A stretch of DNA of 64,000 bases from IOR16 sp963521065 (lineage in GTDB: Bacteria; Bacillota; Clostridia; Peptostreptococcales; Anaerovoracaceae): positions 45,530-109,529 of the forward strand of contig CAUQTI010000011.1 in NCBI GenBank assembly GCA_963521065.1, written 5' to 3'. Positions 36,101 through 45,354 of this stretch are shown here, one piece after another. A model generated the notes under the pieces. The model did not search any database, had not been told where the DNA came from, and saw only the letters and a program-made list of their open reading frames with translations. Made by a program: the position numbers and the translations under genes. Positions within the stretch are counted from its first letter, which is position 1, and each line of letters starts with the position of its first letter.

Positions 36101-39100
36101 TGAATATACATAGAAGTACCGGATGGCAGCTCGTACTGTAACGTATCCTTTCCGCCTCCGCTGTACAGCCGTTCACCGTCCGAATCCACCACCTCAAAGA
36201 GGGCGATGATGTGGTTTTTCTCTGGTTTCACCTCAAAGATACTGCTATTTTCTATTGCTATATAATTGAATCCTTCCTGCAAATCTGCACCAGCAGCTGA
36301 GCCTTTTCCACTCACCCTCAGCTCGATTTCATACACCGAAGGATGTGTTTTGTCTGCAAAAACAGGATGATCTGCTCCCTGCCCCCATAAGTTTTTATGG
36401 GTCTTTGTACCGCCGTCCATCAAATAGGCGGCATACCCGCTTTCAAAATCCTCCTGCTTCATCGATTTTGAATACTCCGCATCCGCGAAAGAACGATCAG
36501 AAAGCAGATGGTAACAGTTTTCGTTTAGTTCATAACCAACACCGCATACCGCTCCGACATTTGAAGCTGATGAAGATTCTATGATACCGGCATTGAAGGA
36601 ATCGGTGATTTTAGATACAGCACCAGAACCTGAATTTTTCTGAAGCCCAATCATCCCTCCGGCTCCTGATGCTTCTGAAGCCTCGGCTTTGATTCTTCCC
36701 GTATTATAGCAGGCGGAAACAATACTCTTACCATTTTGCTCCGACATCGCATCCAAGATACCGAACAAGCCGCCGACAAAATCTTCTCCTGATACTGCTC
36801 CTTCATTATAGCTTTTCAATACCTTGTCGGTCATTTCACCATAGCCGGCCAAACCGCCGACATACATTCCTCCGCTCACCTCTGCAAAGTTTGAGCAACT
36901 AGAAAATTCAGTTCCGTGCTTTGTATCCCACTGCGTATTCTTAAAATATCCGTTTTTTCCAGCCAAACCGCCAATGTAAGCTTCCCCTTTTATCGCTCCG
37001 TCCACTTCGGAATTCCCTAAAACTCCTCCGTAAAAACTTCCTGCAATCCCGCCAACCTGACTGTTTCCTTCTACTTCTGCACGAACTGTCAAATCTGAAA
37101 GAGCACTATTTACAATACTTCCTGCGATACCTCCTGATTCATTTTCTGACTTTACCGTTCCGTCAAACGACAAATTTGTAAGATAGCTATCCGTACTGTT
37201 TAGGATCTTCGAATTCTGCTCTCCTGCTATGCCCACAATACCACCAACTTGATGCATCCCAGATACTGCTCCCTGAATGCTCAAATTTGAAAGATTGCTT
37301 TTATTAAGACTTCCTGCAACTGCACCGGTGTAGCTTCCACCTTCAACATTCACATCTTCCAACGTCAGATTCTTAATTTCTCCGTTTTGCACCGCTCCGA
37401 ACAAGCCTGAATAATTCGTCTTCCCCTGAATTTTTAAATTTTGAATTGTCTTTTTATTTCCGTCAAAGTACCCGGAAAACGGTACCCCAGAGGTTCCAAT
37501 CGGTATCCAGGAAGCAATACTTCCTAAATCTAAATCCGATTCCAAGCGGAAATAGCATTCTGCATAAGTATTCCCTTCATTGACACACTCTGCCAGATAC
37601 TGCAGCTCTTCTGCAGAAGTAATCGGATAAGGATACTCTTTGGTCCCCGCTGACAGCGCATCCACTTCACTCCAATGCGCATACAAAACCATGTCCTGTT
37701 TTACCGTAGCAACATCAAAATTCCATAGGATTCCACCTATTGGTTCGGTATACCAGCCTTCGAATTTATAAGCGGTGTGTTCATCCTTATGTACCCACTG
37801 CAGATTTTTCTCCGGCTTCTTTATTTTTTGGTCCTTCTCCACCTCCTGATCTCGAAACGCTTCCGACAGCTCTTCTTCAGCCCAGCCTTCTCTGTTTAGA
37901 TTAAAGGACACAAGGAACTTTCCGTTTGTACACCATTTCGCTTTTAAAACCAAATCCTCTGTTACCGCCTCTGTGAACAAGTATTTCTCATTTCCGGCAT
38001 ACCAGCCATGGAATGTAAAACCAGTCTTTTGCGGATTGACAGACGGATGCTCCACCACAGTTCCAAAAGGAACACTCGCAGAAGGATCAGGGACATCCCC
38101 CCAATTTCCGCCGTCTAAATCATACGTTATCTTTACCTGTCCTTCCCCGTTCTGCGCAAAGATCGGAACGACATACACATTTGCTTCCGGCATAATAAAG
38201 GTAACTTCCTCAGCACCGCTTCCTGCCCCATCTGCTTTCACCGCAGTACCGCTTCTGACCTCAATAACAGAAAGCTGCTTTAAAAACCAGCCTTCCTCCG
38301 CCAGCACCTTTACAATAGCCTTGGTACCACTATTTATATACAAGGCTCCCTCCTCATCCAAGCCTTCTATGGAAGCTCTTCCGTTCTCTCCCTGCTTCAA
38401 GAAAATCCGGAAAACCGATCCATTCTCCTCGTCTGCAAAAATCGGAAAGCCTTTGCCCTGACTCCACTCCCTTGTCCGGGAATAAGTCTCTCCAAGGTCC
38501 AAAGTGTAAGCTCCTTCTCCGCTTTCAAAGAAATCGAAAGACTTCGCCTCCGCAACACTACCATCTACCGGACTTTCAACACTCGAATCCAGATAGTAAC
38601 ACCCCTTACTTCGCTCATAATCGCTTCCGGCAATGGCTCCTACCGCATTTCCGGAAATCGTTCCCACGTTATAACAGCGATTGAAGGTATCCTTTGTGTC
38701 AATCCCCCCTACAATGCCGCCTGCATTTCCGGCTGAAGCCGTTACCTCCGCGGTATTAAAAAGCATATAAAAATCATCATCCTGATTAAAGTTTTCTTTT
38801 GAAACACAACCGATGACACCGCCTGCATTTCCCTTTGCACTTACGTTTCCACCTATAACTCCCAAATTGTGAAAGCCTCCGCAATTCAACATTTTACCTA
38901 TGACTGCACCCACATTGTTTCCACCTCGCACTGAACTATTCTCCAAATACAAATTTGAAACAAAGCTGCCTTCTCCCACATATCCAAAAAGGCCTTGGTT
39001 GTCAAGCTCCGATGCATCAATCTTTAGATTAGAAACAGTATGGTACGCCCCATTGAACTTTCCAAAAAATGAATGTTCTTCTGTACCAATCGGGCTCCAT

Positions 39101-42100
39101 TGCTCAATTTTCTTTAAATCAATATCACTTCCCAATTCAAAGTATTTCCCCTTATATCCATTCTTTGCACTTCCTTCCGTTCCTTCGTTTACTTTTTTCG
39201 CCAGTGCCGCTAAAGTATCCGCATCCGCAATAATACAAGGATTTTTGGTTGTTCCATTTTCAAATGAATCAATCAGCTCCCATGCAGCATACAGCGTCAA
39301 ACTGCCTCGCTGCTCAATAGTTCTATCCTTTTCCCATTTTTCTCCCTTTCCGTCCTTTTCTGTGTACCACCCTAAAAGCTTATACTGCATTCCCGGGGAA
39401 GCAGTGCGGCTCACTTCCTTTGGCGTAAATTTCCCTTCAAATGGAAAACGCTGTGCTTCCTCCGGCTCAGTACCGTCACAAGGATCAAAGGTAATATACA
39501 GTGCGTCTTCATTCCATACGGCATTTAAGATAAGGTCTGCGGTCAGCGCAGTTTCAAAATCATAAGGGGCGTCTTTTTGCGTGTCCGGACGCTCTCCGGC
39601 ATACCAGCCGCCAAAAAAATATTCTTCTCTTTCAATGACAGGCTCTGAAAGTGCCGCTCCGTATTTTACCATCTTCGGAATTTCGCCTTCTGTAATGGTT
39701 CCTCCATCCAGATTCCATGTAATAGTTATAGTCTCGGATGCATCCTCTGGTTTTTTTTGAAAAATGGCTTCGGCAATTACGCTTCTGCCAGGATTTTCAA
39801 AGGTAAATACAATCGTGCCGTCACTTTGATCTTTTCTTGATTTTTCCAGCTTATTTCCATCTGTATCCGTCAGACTCAAAAGCTTTAAAATGTATCCTTC
39901 CTTCGGCGTTACTGTTAAATATAAGGCTTTCTCAATAAGGTAAGGCTTTGCTTCCGCATCTTTCCCAAAGACGATTGTTCCGCCTTCTCTCTCTCCTGCT
40001 TCATCCTTTAGCTTACAGGTAATCCTTCCTACCGCAAGAATATCCTCATTCGAAAAAACAGGATATTCCTCTCCCTGTCCCCAAATTCCAGAAAAGGTTT
40101 CCTCTTCATCTACTTCTACTGTATTTAAAAGAGAAGCCACCTCACCATCTGAAAATGCACCTTCCGCTTTGCTGACCGCAACCGAAGCATCCTCCGGGCT
40201 TTCCACACAGCCTTCTAAGAAATAGCAATTTATCGTATACTTCTGCGATTTGTTAGTGCTGATTCCTCCTCTTTTTCCTTCCGAATCTACTTTTCCTAAA
40301 TTGTAACAATTCGAAACATTAATATTAGAATTTTTACCCAGTATCCCTCCGGCTTCCTTCTTGCTTGCCGTGACTTTGCCAATATTATAATTATCCCTTA
40401 ACTCGCTGGCAGTTGCCATGCTTCCCGCAATTCCGCCTCCTGTTTCCGGAGTTTCTATATCCCCACTATTCTTACTCTGCAATATTTTGCTCTGCTTTGC
40501 CTGACCTACGAGGCCCCCAGCAACTCTATACAAAGCGACAATTTTCCCTTCATTTGAGCTGTTCTTAATATAAGATTTTTTACTTGCGCTTCCATTTAAA
40601 TTTCCTGCAAGTCCCCCAATATACCATTCTCCCTTTATATCCGCAATATTTTTACAGGCATCCATTTCTACTGATGTGCCGCTTCCGAGCAACCCTCCGG
40701 CATACATCATTTTTGTTCCATTTATTTCAATTTTACCATTATTTTCACAATTCAAAAGTGATACCGTCTTTTCAATTGATTCTGCATTTCCTATTAGTCC
40801 CCCGACACATGCACCCGTAATTGTTATTTTTCCATTATTTTTACAATCCGTAAGTGCACTATCAATTGCATATCCTAAAATTCCGCCCGAAGGATAATCT
40901 TTTGCATCGTTCGCCATTTTCCATCCTCCGCTGATGCTCCCTTTATTCGTACAACTTTCAATGCTTCCTTCTAGAGCCAAACCGGCAATACCACCCAATC
41001 CACCACTATGTATCAGGTTGTTTTCTGCTTCCGATTCGCAGATAATTTCCCCTTCATTACTGCAATTTATAAAATCACTCTTTGCCGCATATCCTACAAT
41101 TCCTCCTGTATAAGCCTGTTTTGTCATTCCATCTTTCATCAAGTTTAGAATTCTCATATCAGCTATGTTCCTACAATTGACAAGTTTACTTTCTTCTGCA
41201 TAGGCGACAAAGCTTCCAACATATATATTTTTTTCTTCAGTACTTACCTTAACTATACTTTCTTTATCAATCTCTATATTTTTAATCTCTGCATTTTTTA
41301 TATATCCAAACAGCCCGATATATTCGAGGCTTGAAGTTTCTATTTTTAAATTTTTCACCTTGCATCCGCCGCCGTCAAACACACCGCAAAATGGTTTTTC
41401 TCCGCTTCCAATCGGAACCCATTCTTCCATCTCCAGATCAATGTCTTGCGTCAGCTTCAGCGTCTTTTCCTTAAAGTCAACACCGTCGTTTACCAATTCC
41501 CCTAATTTTTTCATCCCTTCCGCATCATCAATAAAATAGATGGCACTCTGAGTCGTTGTTTCATACTCCATTATATTCGGCAATCCATTCTCAAAGGCAA
41601 GCTCCAGTACTTCCACAACCGGAGCAGGTACCATCTCCTTTAGCACTTCTTCGACCATCTCTTCACTATCTTCCTGATTTTTGATTGCACCATCTGTTGT
41701 TTTCTGTTCTTCAGAAAGCTTGGCTTCCTCTTCATTTCCTAAGTTTTCCTCTGAAGGTATATCCGTTTCCTCTTTTTCTTCGCCGATTTCATTCTGATGT
41801 GCAGCCTCATCTGCTTCTTTCTCGTCAGGTTCCCCCTCTTCGATCCTTCTCTCTGTATTTTCACTGTCTATTTCCGCTTCTTCTTTTTCTCCCCCTGTTA
41901 CCCCGTCACTCGCCTCACTCTCTTCTGATACCCCCACGGCAGAATCTGCTTCTTTGCTCGCGCTACTCTCGTCTGATACAAGGTTATCGCTTCCTCCTGA
42001 TAACACTGCAATATCCTCCTGTGCGTAGCTTGCTCCCACCGGCAGGATTTGCCCTAAAAACAAAGCCATACAAAGTGCTAAGCTCAAAAAATAATTCCTT

Positions 42101-42114
42101 TTTTTATGCCTCAT
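33175..42114 (-). CDS. giant membrane-anchored repeat surface protein
   Basis: 2979 residues. Signal peptide about 1-31, acidic Ser/Glu/Ala-rich stalk to about 170, then many GLUG-like beta-helix repeats (GGIVGYA, GGLAGN, NCSNEGEI types) in blocks alternating with Listeria-Bacteroides (InlB B-type) repeats (ITWNLDGGT...FFGGWYAGE; TYDLDGGNW...FHGWYAG; FDLRGGTL...FSGWYED). Each repeat block is introduced by a variant of ADTLAALAKKVNEG and a WSPIGT segment. A Gly/Asn/Ser-rich hinge (about 2790-2830) leads to a C-terminal membrane helix (PLLTLFLTLVLLGILLLAA) and basic tail (RYRRYRKEK); there is no LPXTG or SLH. Probably a long adhesin or scaffold. It lies 99 nt downstream of the beta-propeller gene with no terminator between, hence under riboswitch 2. 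Confidence 0.85.
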   Translation of the reverse strand: MRHKKRNYFLSLALCMALFLGQILPVGASYAQEDIAVLSGGSDNLVSDESSASKEADSAVGVSEESEASDGVTGGEKEEAEIDSENTERRIEEGEPDEKEADEAAHQNEIGEEKEETDIPSEENLGNEEEAKLSEEQKTTDGAIKNQEDSEEMVEEVLKEMVPAPVVEVLELAFENGLPNIMEYETTTQSAIYFIDDAEGMKKLGELVNDGVDFKEKTLKLTQDIDLEMEEWVPIGSGEKPFCGVFDGGGCKVKNLKIETSSLEYIGLFGYIKNAEIKNIEIDKESIVKVSTEEKNIYVGSFVAYAEESKLVNCRNIADMRILNLMKDGMTKQAYTGGIVGYAAKSDFINCSNEGEIICESEAENNLIHSGGLGGIAGLALEGSIESCTNKGSISGGWKMANDAKDYPSGGILGYAIDSALTDCKNNGKITITGACVGGLIGNAESIEKTVSLLNCENNGKIEINGTKMMYAGGLLGSGTSVEMDACKNIADIKGEWYIGGLAGNLNGSASKKSYIKNSSNEGKIVALYRVAGGLVGQAKQSKILQSKNSGDIETPETGGGIAGSMATASELRDNYNIGKVTASKKEAGGILGKNSNINVSNCYNLGKVDSEGKRGGISTNKSQKYTINCYFLEGCVESPEDASVAVSKAEGAFSDGEVASLLNTVEVDEEETFSGIWGQGEEYPVFSNEDILAVGRITCKLKDEAGEREGGTIVFGKDAEAKPYLIEKALYLTVTPKEGYILKLLSLTDTDGNKLEKSRKDQSDGTIVFTFENPGRSVIAEAIFQKKPEDASETITITWNLDGGTITEGEIPKMVKYGAALSEPVIEREEYFFGGWYAGERPDTQKDAPYDFETALTADLILNAVWNEDALYITFDPCDGTEPEEAQRFPFEGKFTPKEVSRTASPGMQYKLLGWYTEKDGKGEKWEKDRTIEQRGSLTLYAAWELIDSFENGTTKNPCIIADADTLAALAKKVNEGTEGSAKNGYKGKYFELGSDIDLKKIEQWSPIGTEEHSFFGKFNGAYHTVSNLKIDASELDNQGLFGYVGEGSFVSNLYLENSSVRGGNNVGAVIGKMLNCGGFHNLGVIGGNVSAKGNAGGVIGCVSKENFNQDDDFYMLFNTAEVTASAGNAGGIVGGIDTKDTFNRCYNVGTISGNAVGAIAGSDYERSKGCYYLDSSVESPVDGSVAEAKSFDFFESGEGAYTLDLGETYSRTREWSQGKGFPIFADEENGSVFRIFLKQGENGRASIEGLDEEGALYINSGTKAIVKVLAEEGWFLKQLSVIEVRSGTAVKADGAGSGAEEVTFIMPEANVYVVPIFAQNGEGQVKITYDLDGGNWGDVPDPSASVPFGTVVEHPSVNPQKTGFTFHGWYAGNEKYLFTEAVTEDLVLKAKWCTNGKFLVSFNLNREGWAEEELSEAFRDQEVEKDQKIKKPEKNLQWVHKDEHTAYKFEGWYTEPIGGILWNFDVATVKQDMVLYAHWSEVDALSAGTKEYPYPITSAEELQYLAECVNEGNTYAECYFRLESDLDLGSIASWIPIGTSGVPFSGYFDGNKKTIQNLKIQGKTNYSGLFGAVQNGEIKNLTLEDVNVEGGSYTGAVAGSLNKSNLSNLSIQGAVSGMHQVGGIVGIAGEQNSKILNSTDSYLTNLSFDGTVKSENESGGIAGSIVNSALSDLTVRAEVEGNSQVGGIAGSFYGGVLGNSEVDGAIKGEAYIGGLAGKNGYFKNTQWDTKHGTEFSSCSNFAEVSGGMYVGGLAGYGEMTDKVLKSYNEGAVSGEDFVGGLFGILDAMSEQNGKSIVSACYNTGRIKAEASEASGAGGMIGLQKNSGSGAVSKITDSFNAGIIESSSASNVGAVCGVGYELNENCYHLLSDRSFADAEYSKSMKQEDFESGYAAYLMDGGTKTHKNLWGQGADHPVFADKTHPSVYEIELRVSGKGSAAGADLQEGFNYIAIENSSIFEVKPEKNHIIALFEVVDSDGERLYSGGGKDTLQYELPSGTSMYIHVTFAEKSNEEFNVTFDLRGGTLDGEEIIKRTKVAFGTKAADLRPSENPVKKIEGAEGEYAFSGWYEDEALSQAFNFDTLITGDVTIYAKYKEKTTVRFDLNGPKTAAEASTVPAEQKLIVGEKAVRPENPTWAATEEKGITETHVFLGWSSDSKRWLEWDFTEPLQAETEGKTITLYAHWKITYAITDEMLEEITDEDLFKKLAENVKNGERYIGKTLTLGDDITLNGWTSSIGSASTPFEGGFDGNDHTIMVENGTVPLFGYIGSSGSLKNATVSGTMQASGSDTFGGLVNMNRGMIKNCHAKSLRLDGKNATAVGGIVGQTIGYLQGCTTDSKSHISGKNNVGGIAGNINMTSASIKNCENAAYVTSTSDTAGGIAGTDEGSMSGGRSQVEECVNIGKVEGRLYAGGILGKMTKALTLDSCKNKGNIFSEEGSAGGILGSLSDSSTNPGRRELLSCENTGEISGKASVGGIAGMSNDNIWGVIESCKNSGAVTADGTTAASGGIVGTITRMVSVSKCENSGTVSSTGRFAGGIIGNLALLEEGETAGRISLCSSAGEISCTGDTGVAGGIAGEAYRVENSYSIGKVNSASSYGVCKTMQVGTKYVTTIENSYWYNKNGSVDGLTDHVTETTVKNSYYYSPQSEKSSMSGMNGLLGMLGSSATDLQAYEGLSASLSSASSEAVSQSETAFTGGKIAYLLDGGDEAHRGIWTQGTQYPEFGEPSCYKITLGENLSVNGASTAYANAGSTVDVTVALPVSDDAAKEYKLTSLKVMKEGVASDITAVKRFTLGEGNAELNAIFALVAKEEEKPPHKPGGGGGSGNGSGNGNGNGSDDHGTEGDGGGTGTGIGDGSDSGEHDGYYNTGEKTTTTEPNSTFSESQSQKAESLQAAELDEQKEMKKEDESMKASGGATEGGNGIKEEKQKEEKEALNVFEIVKKAAQKNPLLTLFLTLVLLGILLLAAASRYRRYRKEK

Positions 42115-42213
42115 TGTTTCTACCGCCTTCTACTTAAAATAAGGATGTGCCAGTCAAAAACGAAGACACACCCTTCTCGTGTTCTATTTCTTACTCAAAA
42201 TATTGGCTCCGCG

Positions 42214-43959
42214 TTACTTTACAACATAAAAATTGTCATAATCGTTTCCGAAGGTCAAAATTCCGTTACTGGAAGCCATTCCCTGCAAAGCATAGGTATC
42301 TCCAGGGGTCTGCCAAACCTTTGTTCCGGTGGCACCGTTATAGCAATAGCCTGCTCCGGTTGCAGAATTGGTATTGAAGTACAGGTAGTTCACGCCTCCG
42401 GTTGTATATACGAGGATCGAGCTTTGTACCGGTCCCGGCGTTGCAACGGTCGTAACCGTATGCGTTCCTGTCTTGTCTATCTTCTGTACGCCGCCTACCG
42501 TAAACCCAGTGTAATAGCCCACATAGATATCATTGTCTACTATAGTCGGTGTGGAGGTAGAGGTTCCTGCCAGCTGTGCCTTCCAATCCAAGGTCGGTGC
42601 ACCGGAATTCGGTGTAAAGCTCCAAATATAACCGCCCTGACTTGTGAAGTAGAGGTGCCCGTCTACGAGAGAAATCGTGCTGCGTACGTTCCCGGCATCT
42701 GATACACTACCGGTGGTCGTCAGATTGATTACACTTCCCTGTGACGTGTTTCCAAAATTTGCACCTATAGGACGGGCATACAGATAGCCGCTGTCTCCGC
42801 CGAAGTAAACGTAACTCCCGTCTACCACTGCACCAGCCCAGTAAAAGCCACCGTTACCAGGATTATATTCCTTCAATCCAGTTTGATCGTCTGTATAGTT
42901 TAAATCATGCTGATAATAAGCTCCTGCACGTCCCGACCAGGTTCCGAAGTAGATGTAGTCTCCATTCTTCACAATTGGTGTATTAATCTGTGCATTGTTT
43001 GGAACAGTCAGCGACCAATCTGTGGTTGGTATATCTTCATCAATATCTACAACCTTCGTGATTGCACTGTTTTGCTCATACAGGCTGCAGTATTCGATTT
43101 CCACAGTATTTCCCGTATTTCCGGATACCTCATAGATGAATTCCAGCGTATTCGCTCCGGTAAGCACTGCCGCTTCTGCTGCGGAAGACTGGTCATCAAA
43201 GTTTTTGTTTAAGTAGTAGTGGCCGTCGATCAAATCTGTAGACGTGAAGGTCTTTTCTCCCACTACAGTTCCGTTCAGCTTTGCCGTAATGGTCATGCCC
43301 ACACCGCTTCCGTTGATCTTTACCCCGGTAGCCGAACGGTGCTTTTTCCCGTTGTTTAGATTTACATTTGACTGTGTCATCGTAACCGTCTCATCCCCAG
43401 ACACGATCACCTTATTGGCTGCCATTGCAGTTCCGGATGCAGATACCGCCCAATCCTTCGTTACACCTGCTTCTAAGGCTAAATTGTCGTTTGTTGCTTT
43501 CTGGTTGTAGCCGGAAGCGCCCACATAGATGCTCCTGTCTTCCACATCCAGATACGGGCTGGAAAGCTGAAATCCGGAGCTCCGTGTAATCGTTGTATCC
43601 CAAACGACATACGGTGTCGACGCGGTACAGTCAATCTTTGCAAGCCGCCCTCCGCCGCTTCCATCCTCTTTCGGTGTATAGCCGTCATACAGCACATACG
43701 CGTAGGTATCACCATCGTCCGTCGTCTCCATGACAGCGGCGGAATCGACACCGTCCCAGCCGGAGCCATTATGCGGCAGAACAATCTTTGTCACATCAGG
43801 ACTTGCCGAAATCGGTGCTCCATCTGTCAGAATTCCATTGTGGATATCATTCCCCTGATAAGTAGGCCAGTCTGTTGCGAAAGCTGGCATCCCCATGCTT
43901 GCTACCATTGCCGCCGTTACTAAGGCCGCCATCGGTTTTCTCAAATTGAATTTCATCAT
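42214..43959 (-). CDS. secreted PQQ-like beta-propeller protein
   Basis: 581 residues. Signal peptide about 1-28 (AALVTAAMVASMGMPAFA), then propeller blades of the PQQ/quinoprotein type: DWPTYQGNDIHNG, SSPYLDVEDRSIYVGA, NTPIVKNGDYIYFGTWSGRAG, AGAVVDGSYVYFGGDSGYLYA, STISLVDGHLYFTSQGGYIWSF, STPTIVDNDIYVGYYTG. A jelly-roll-like insert (about 200-300) interrupts the blades. No catalytic site is recognised, so ligand binding is more likely than dehydrogenase activity. First gene after cobalamin riboswitch 2. Bacteroides BtuG, a surface B12-binding protein, is also a beta-propeller; I suggest an analogous role. Confidence 0.82.
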   Translation of the reverse strand: MMKFNLRKPMAALVTAAMVASMGMPAFATDWPTYQGNDIHNGILTDGAPISASPDVTKIVLPHNGSGWDGVDSAAVMETTDDGDTYAYVLYDGYTPKEDGSGGGRLAKIDCTASTPYVVWDTTITRSSGFQLSSPYLDVEDRSIYVGASGYNQKATNDNLALEAGVTKDWAVSASGTAMAANKVIVSGDETVTMTQSNVNLNNGKKHRSATGVKINGSGVGMTITAKLNGTVVGEKTFTSTDLIDGHYYLNKNFDDQSSAAEAAVLTGANTLEFIYEVSGNTGNTVEIEYCSLYEQNSAITKVVDIDEDIPTTDWSLTVPNNAQINTPIVKNGDYIYFGTWSGRAGAYYQHDLNYTDDQTGLKEYNPGNGGFYWAGAVVDGSYVYFGGDSGYLYARPIGANFGNTSQGSVINLTTTGSVSDAGNVRSTISLVDGHLYFTSQGGYIWSFTPNSGAPTLDWKAQLAGTSTSTPTIVDNDIYVGYYTGFTVGGVQKIDKTGTHTVTTVATPGPVQSSILVYTTGGVNYLYFNTNSATGAGYCYNGATGTKVWQTPGDTYALQGMASSNGILTFGNDYDNFYVVK

Positions 43960-44067
43960 TTGTTTCTCTCCTCCTTTAGTTTAAATAATTGAACCGTACT
44001 CCATACGGCTGGATTGCCGTATTTTCTAATTTCAATCCTGCTCACCCCCTTTCCCTTATTTTCATGC

Positions 44068-44392
44068 AATAAAAAAAAGACCGCGGCGATATGCCACAGT
44101 CCGTTTTCACTGTTTCTCATTTTTATTTCCGTTCTTTTTATTGTTCCAAAAAGAACTTCGCAGGTCATTTACCTCGTGACCATTTTTGCCTTCTATCCAT
44201 GCAGGTCTTCTGACTTACGCATCTTCATTTCCGGCTGCCTTCCCAAAAATACTAACTCTCTTTCAGTGGCATTTGTGCATACTTCACACAAGCAGGAAAC
44301 TCCGCGCATACAGCGGCGGGTCCGTGCCGGATTTTCACCGGCTTCCCTCTTAGCTCCCGGCGTTACCCGGCAGAACATGGATATGTATTTAA
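44068..44392 (-). promoter_or_regulatory. cobalamin riboswitch 2 with terminator
   Basis: Same organisation as riboswitch 1: GGTGAAAATCCGGCACGGAC, CCCGCCGCTGTA, B12 box GTCAGAAGACCTGCATGG and P13 hairpin GGTCACGAGGTAAATGACC (44163-44181). Terminator GACTGTGGCATA/TCGCCGCGGTC followed by TTTTTTTT (44070-44102), preceded by the shared CAGTGAAAACGGACTG. Controls the propeller and giant-protein genes. Confidence 0.95.
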
Positions 44393-44400
44393 TTTATTTT

Positions 44401-44417
44401 TGTCGAATACTGTCGAA
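44401..44417 (+). promoter_or_regulatory. tandem Spo0A boxes
   Basis: TGTCGAA at 44401-44407 and 44411-44417, 10 bp apart, at nearly the same offset from the -10 element (about 40 nt) as the pair at riboswitch 1. Confidence 0.55.
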
Positions 44418-44457
44418 AATATTATTTTTTTCATAATATTTCGTGTTTTATGTTTTT

Positions 44458-44486
44458 ATATTAGCATTCTTTTTTCTCCTTTTCAA
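44458..44486 (-). promoter_or_regulatory. sigma-A promoter of riboswitch 2 unit
   Basis: Minus-strand TTGAAA (44481-44486), 17-bp spacer, TAATAT (44458-44463), mirroring the riboswitch 1 promoter. Confidence 0.6.
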
Positions 44487-44512
44487 GACGAATTTATTAT
44501 TTTTTCTTGTTT

Positions 44513-45253
44513 TCACGAGATATAAATCGACTTCTTTGTATAGATGGGTTGTGAAACTGCTTCCACCTCTTCTTTAAAATGTCCTGCCGCCTGCATCAGC
44601 TCAAAGCACTCCTTCGGCTTCATAAACGGCTTCATCGTTTCTGCAATCTGAGGGAAGAGAATTTTTTTGTCTCCAAAAAAATCTATCAAAAGCAGCCAAT
44701 GCTTCCCTTGCTCGCCCTGACCTTGTGCCATTAAAATCCAGGCAGCTTCGACCTCCGGCTTTGAAGTAAAAAACTGTTTTAATTCTCCGATTAGTCCGTT
44801 TGGAATCTGATTTGGTTGCCACAGACGTACATTTCCTCGATGCTCTTCTTTATTTACCGTCATTCCGTCGATTCTTTCATCCGCCGCATAAATCAGCGCT
44901 TGAGAGATAATAATATTCTCCTTAAAAGGACTGATTGCAATTCCCTTAAGCTTTGCTGGATCATCGATAATCATATGCTTCAGATAATTGTAAGACACGC
45001 ATTTCAGTTTTTTATCTGAGAAGGGCCCGATTACATCTGTTTTTTCAAAAAAGGCAGGAAGATAGGAGCTTCCCTCCGCAGAAACCAACAGGGCGTAGCT
45101 TTCTTTTTTATCCCCACTTTCTTCCATGCTGACGGGAATCCAAAACATAGAATTTTTCAATGTCTTAAAAAAGTTCTGTTCATTTTCTGAAGTTACATTG
45201 CTTTGCAACGCTTTTACGGATTTTAAAAATAGAATTTTTTTCTCTGTATTCAT
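44513..45253 (-). CDS. SseB-family protein under a cobalamin riboswitch
   Basis: 246 residues, cytosolic. The N-terminal SseB domain shows MFWIPVSMEESGD, SSYLPAFFEKTDVIGPF and KLKGIAISPFKENIIIS. The C-terminal SseB_C domain shows IPNGLIGELKQFFTSKPEVEAAWILM, HWLLLIDFFGDKKILFPQIAE and the terminal PIYTKKS. E. coli SseB affects serine sensitivity; its biochemical function is not established. SD-like GAGGATAAGAG precedes the ATG. It is the only gene of riboswitch 3's unit. Why a B12 switch controls it is unclear. Confidence 0.75.
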   Translation of the reverse strand: MNTEKKILFLKSVKALQSNVTSENEQNFFKTLKNSMFWIPVSMEESGDKKESYALLVSAEGSSYLPAFFEKTDVIGPFSDKKLKCVSYNYLKHMIIDDPAKLKGIAISPFKENIIISQALIYAADERIDGMTVNKEEHRGNVRLWQPNQIPNGLIGELKQFFTSKPEVEAAWILMAQGQGEQGKHWLLLIDFFGDKKILFPQIAETMKPFMKPKECFELMQAAGHFKEEVEAVSQPIYTKKSIYIS

Positions 45254-45354
45254 CTCTTATCCTCGTTTCTAAATAAAAGGAAACTTCCTTCCCTTTATGA
45301 AAATTCAATGATACTTTCCACCTCTTTTTAACAAAAGAGGCACTTTTTGAAAGC

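Noticed and set aside
33207..42702. Many plus-strand frames of 60-220 codons opposite the giant repeat protein, such as 34907-35464 and 38900-39565
   Set aside because: They lie antisense to a long coherent gene, have repetitive composition mirroring it, and lack SDs.
42214..43959. The beta-propeller protein as a PQQ-dependent dehydrogenase
   Set aside because: No Cys-Cys, PQQ-contact or calcium-site residues were recognised, and the riboswitch context points to cobalamin rather than PQQ.
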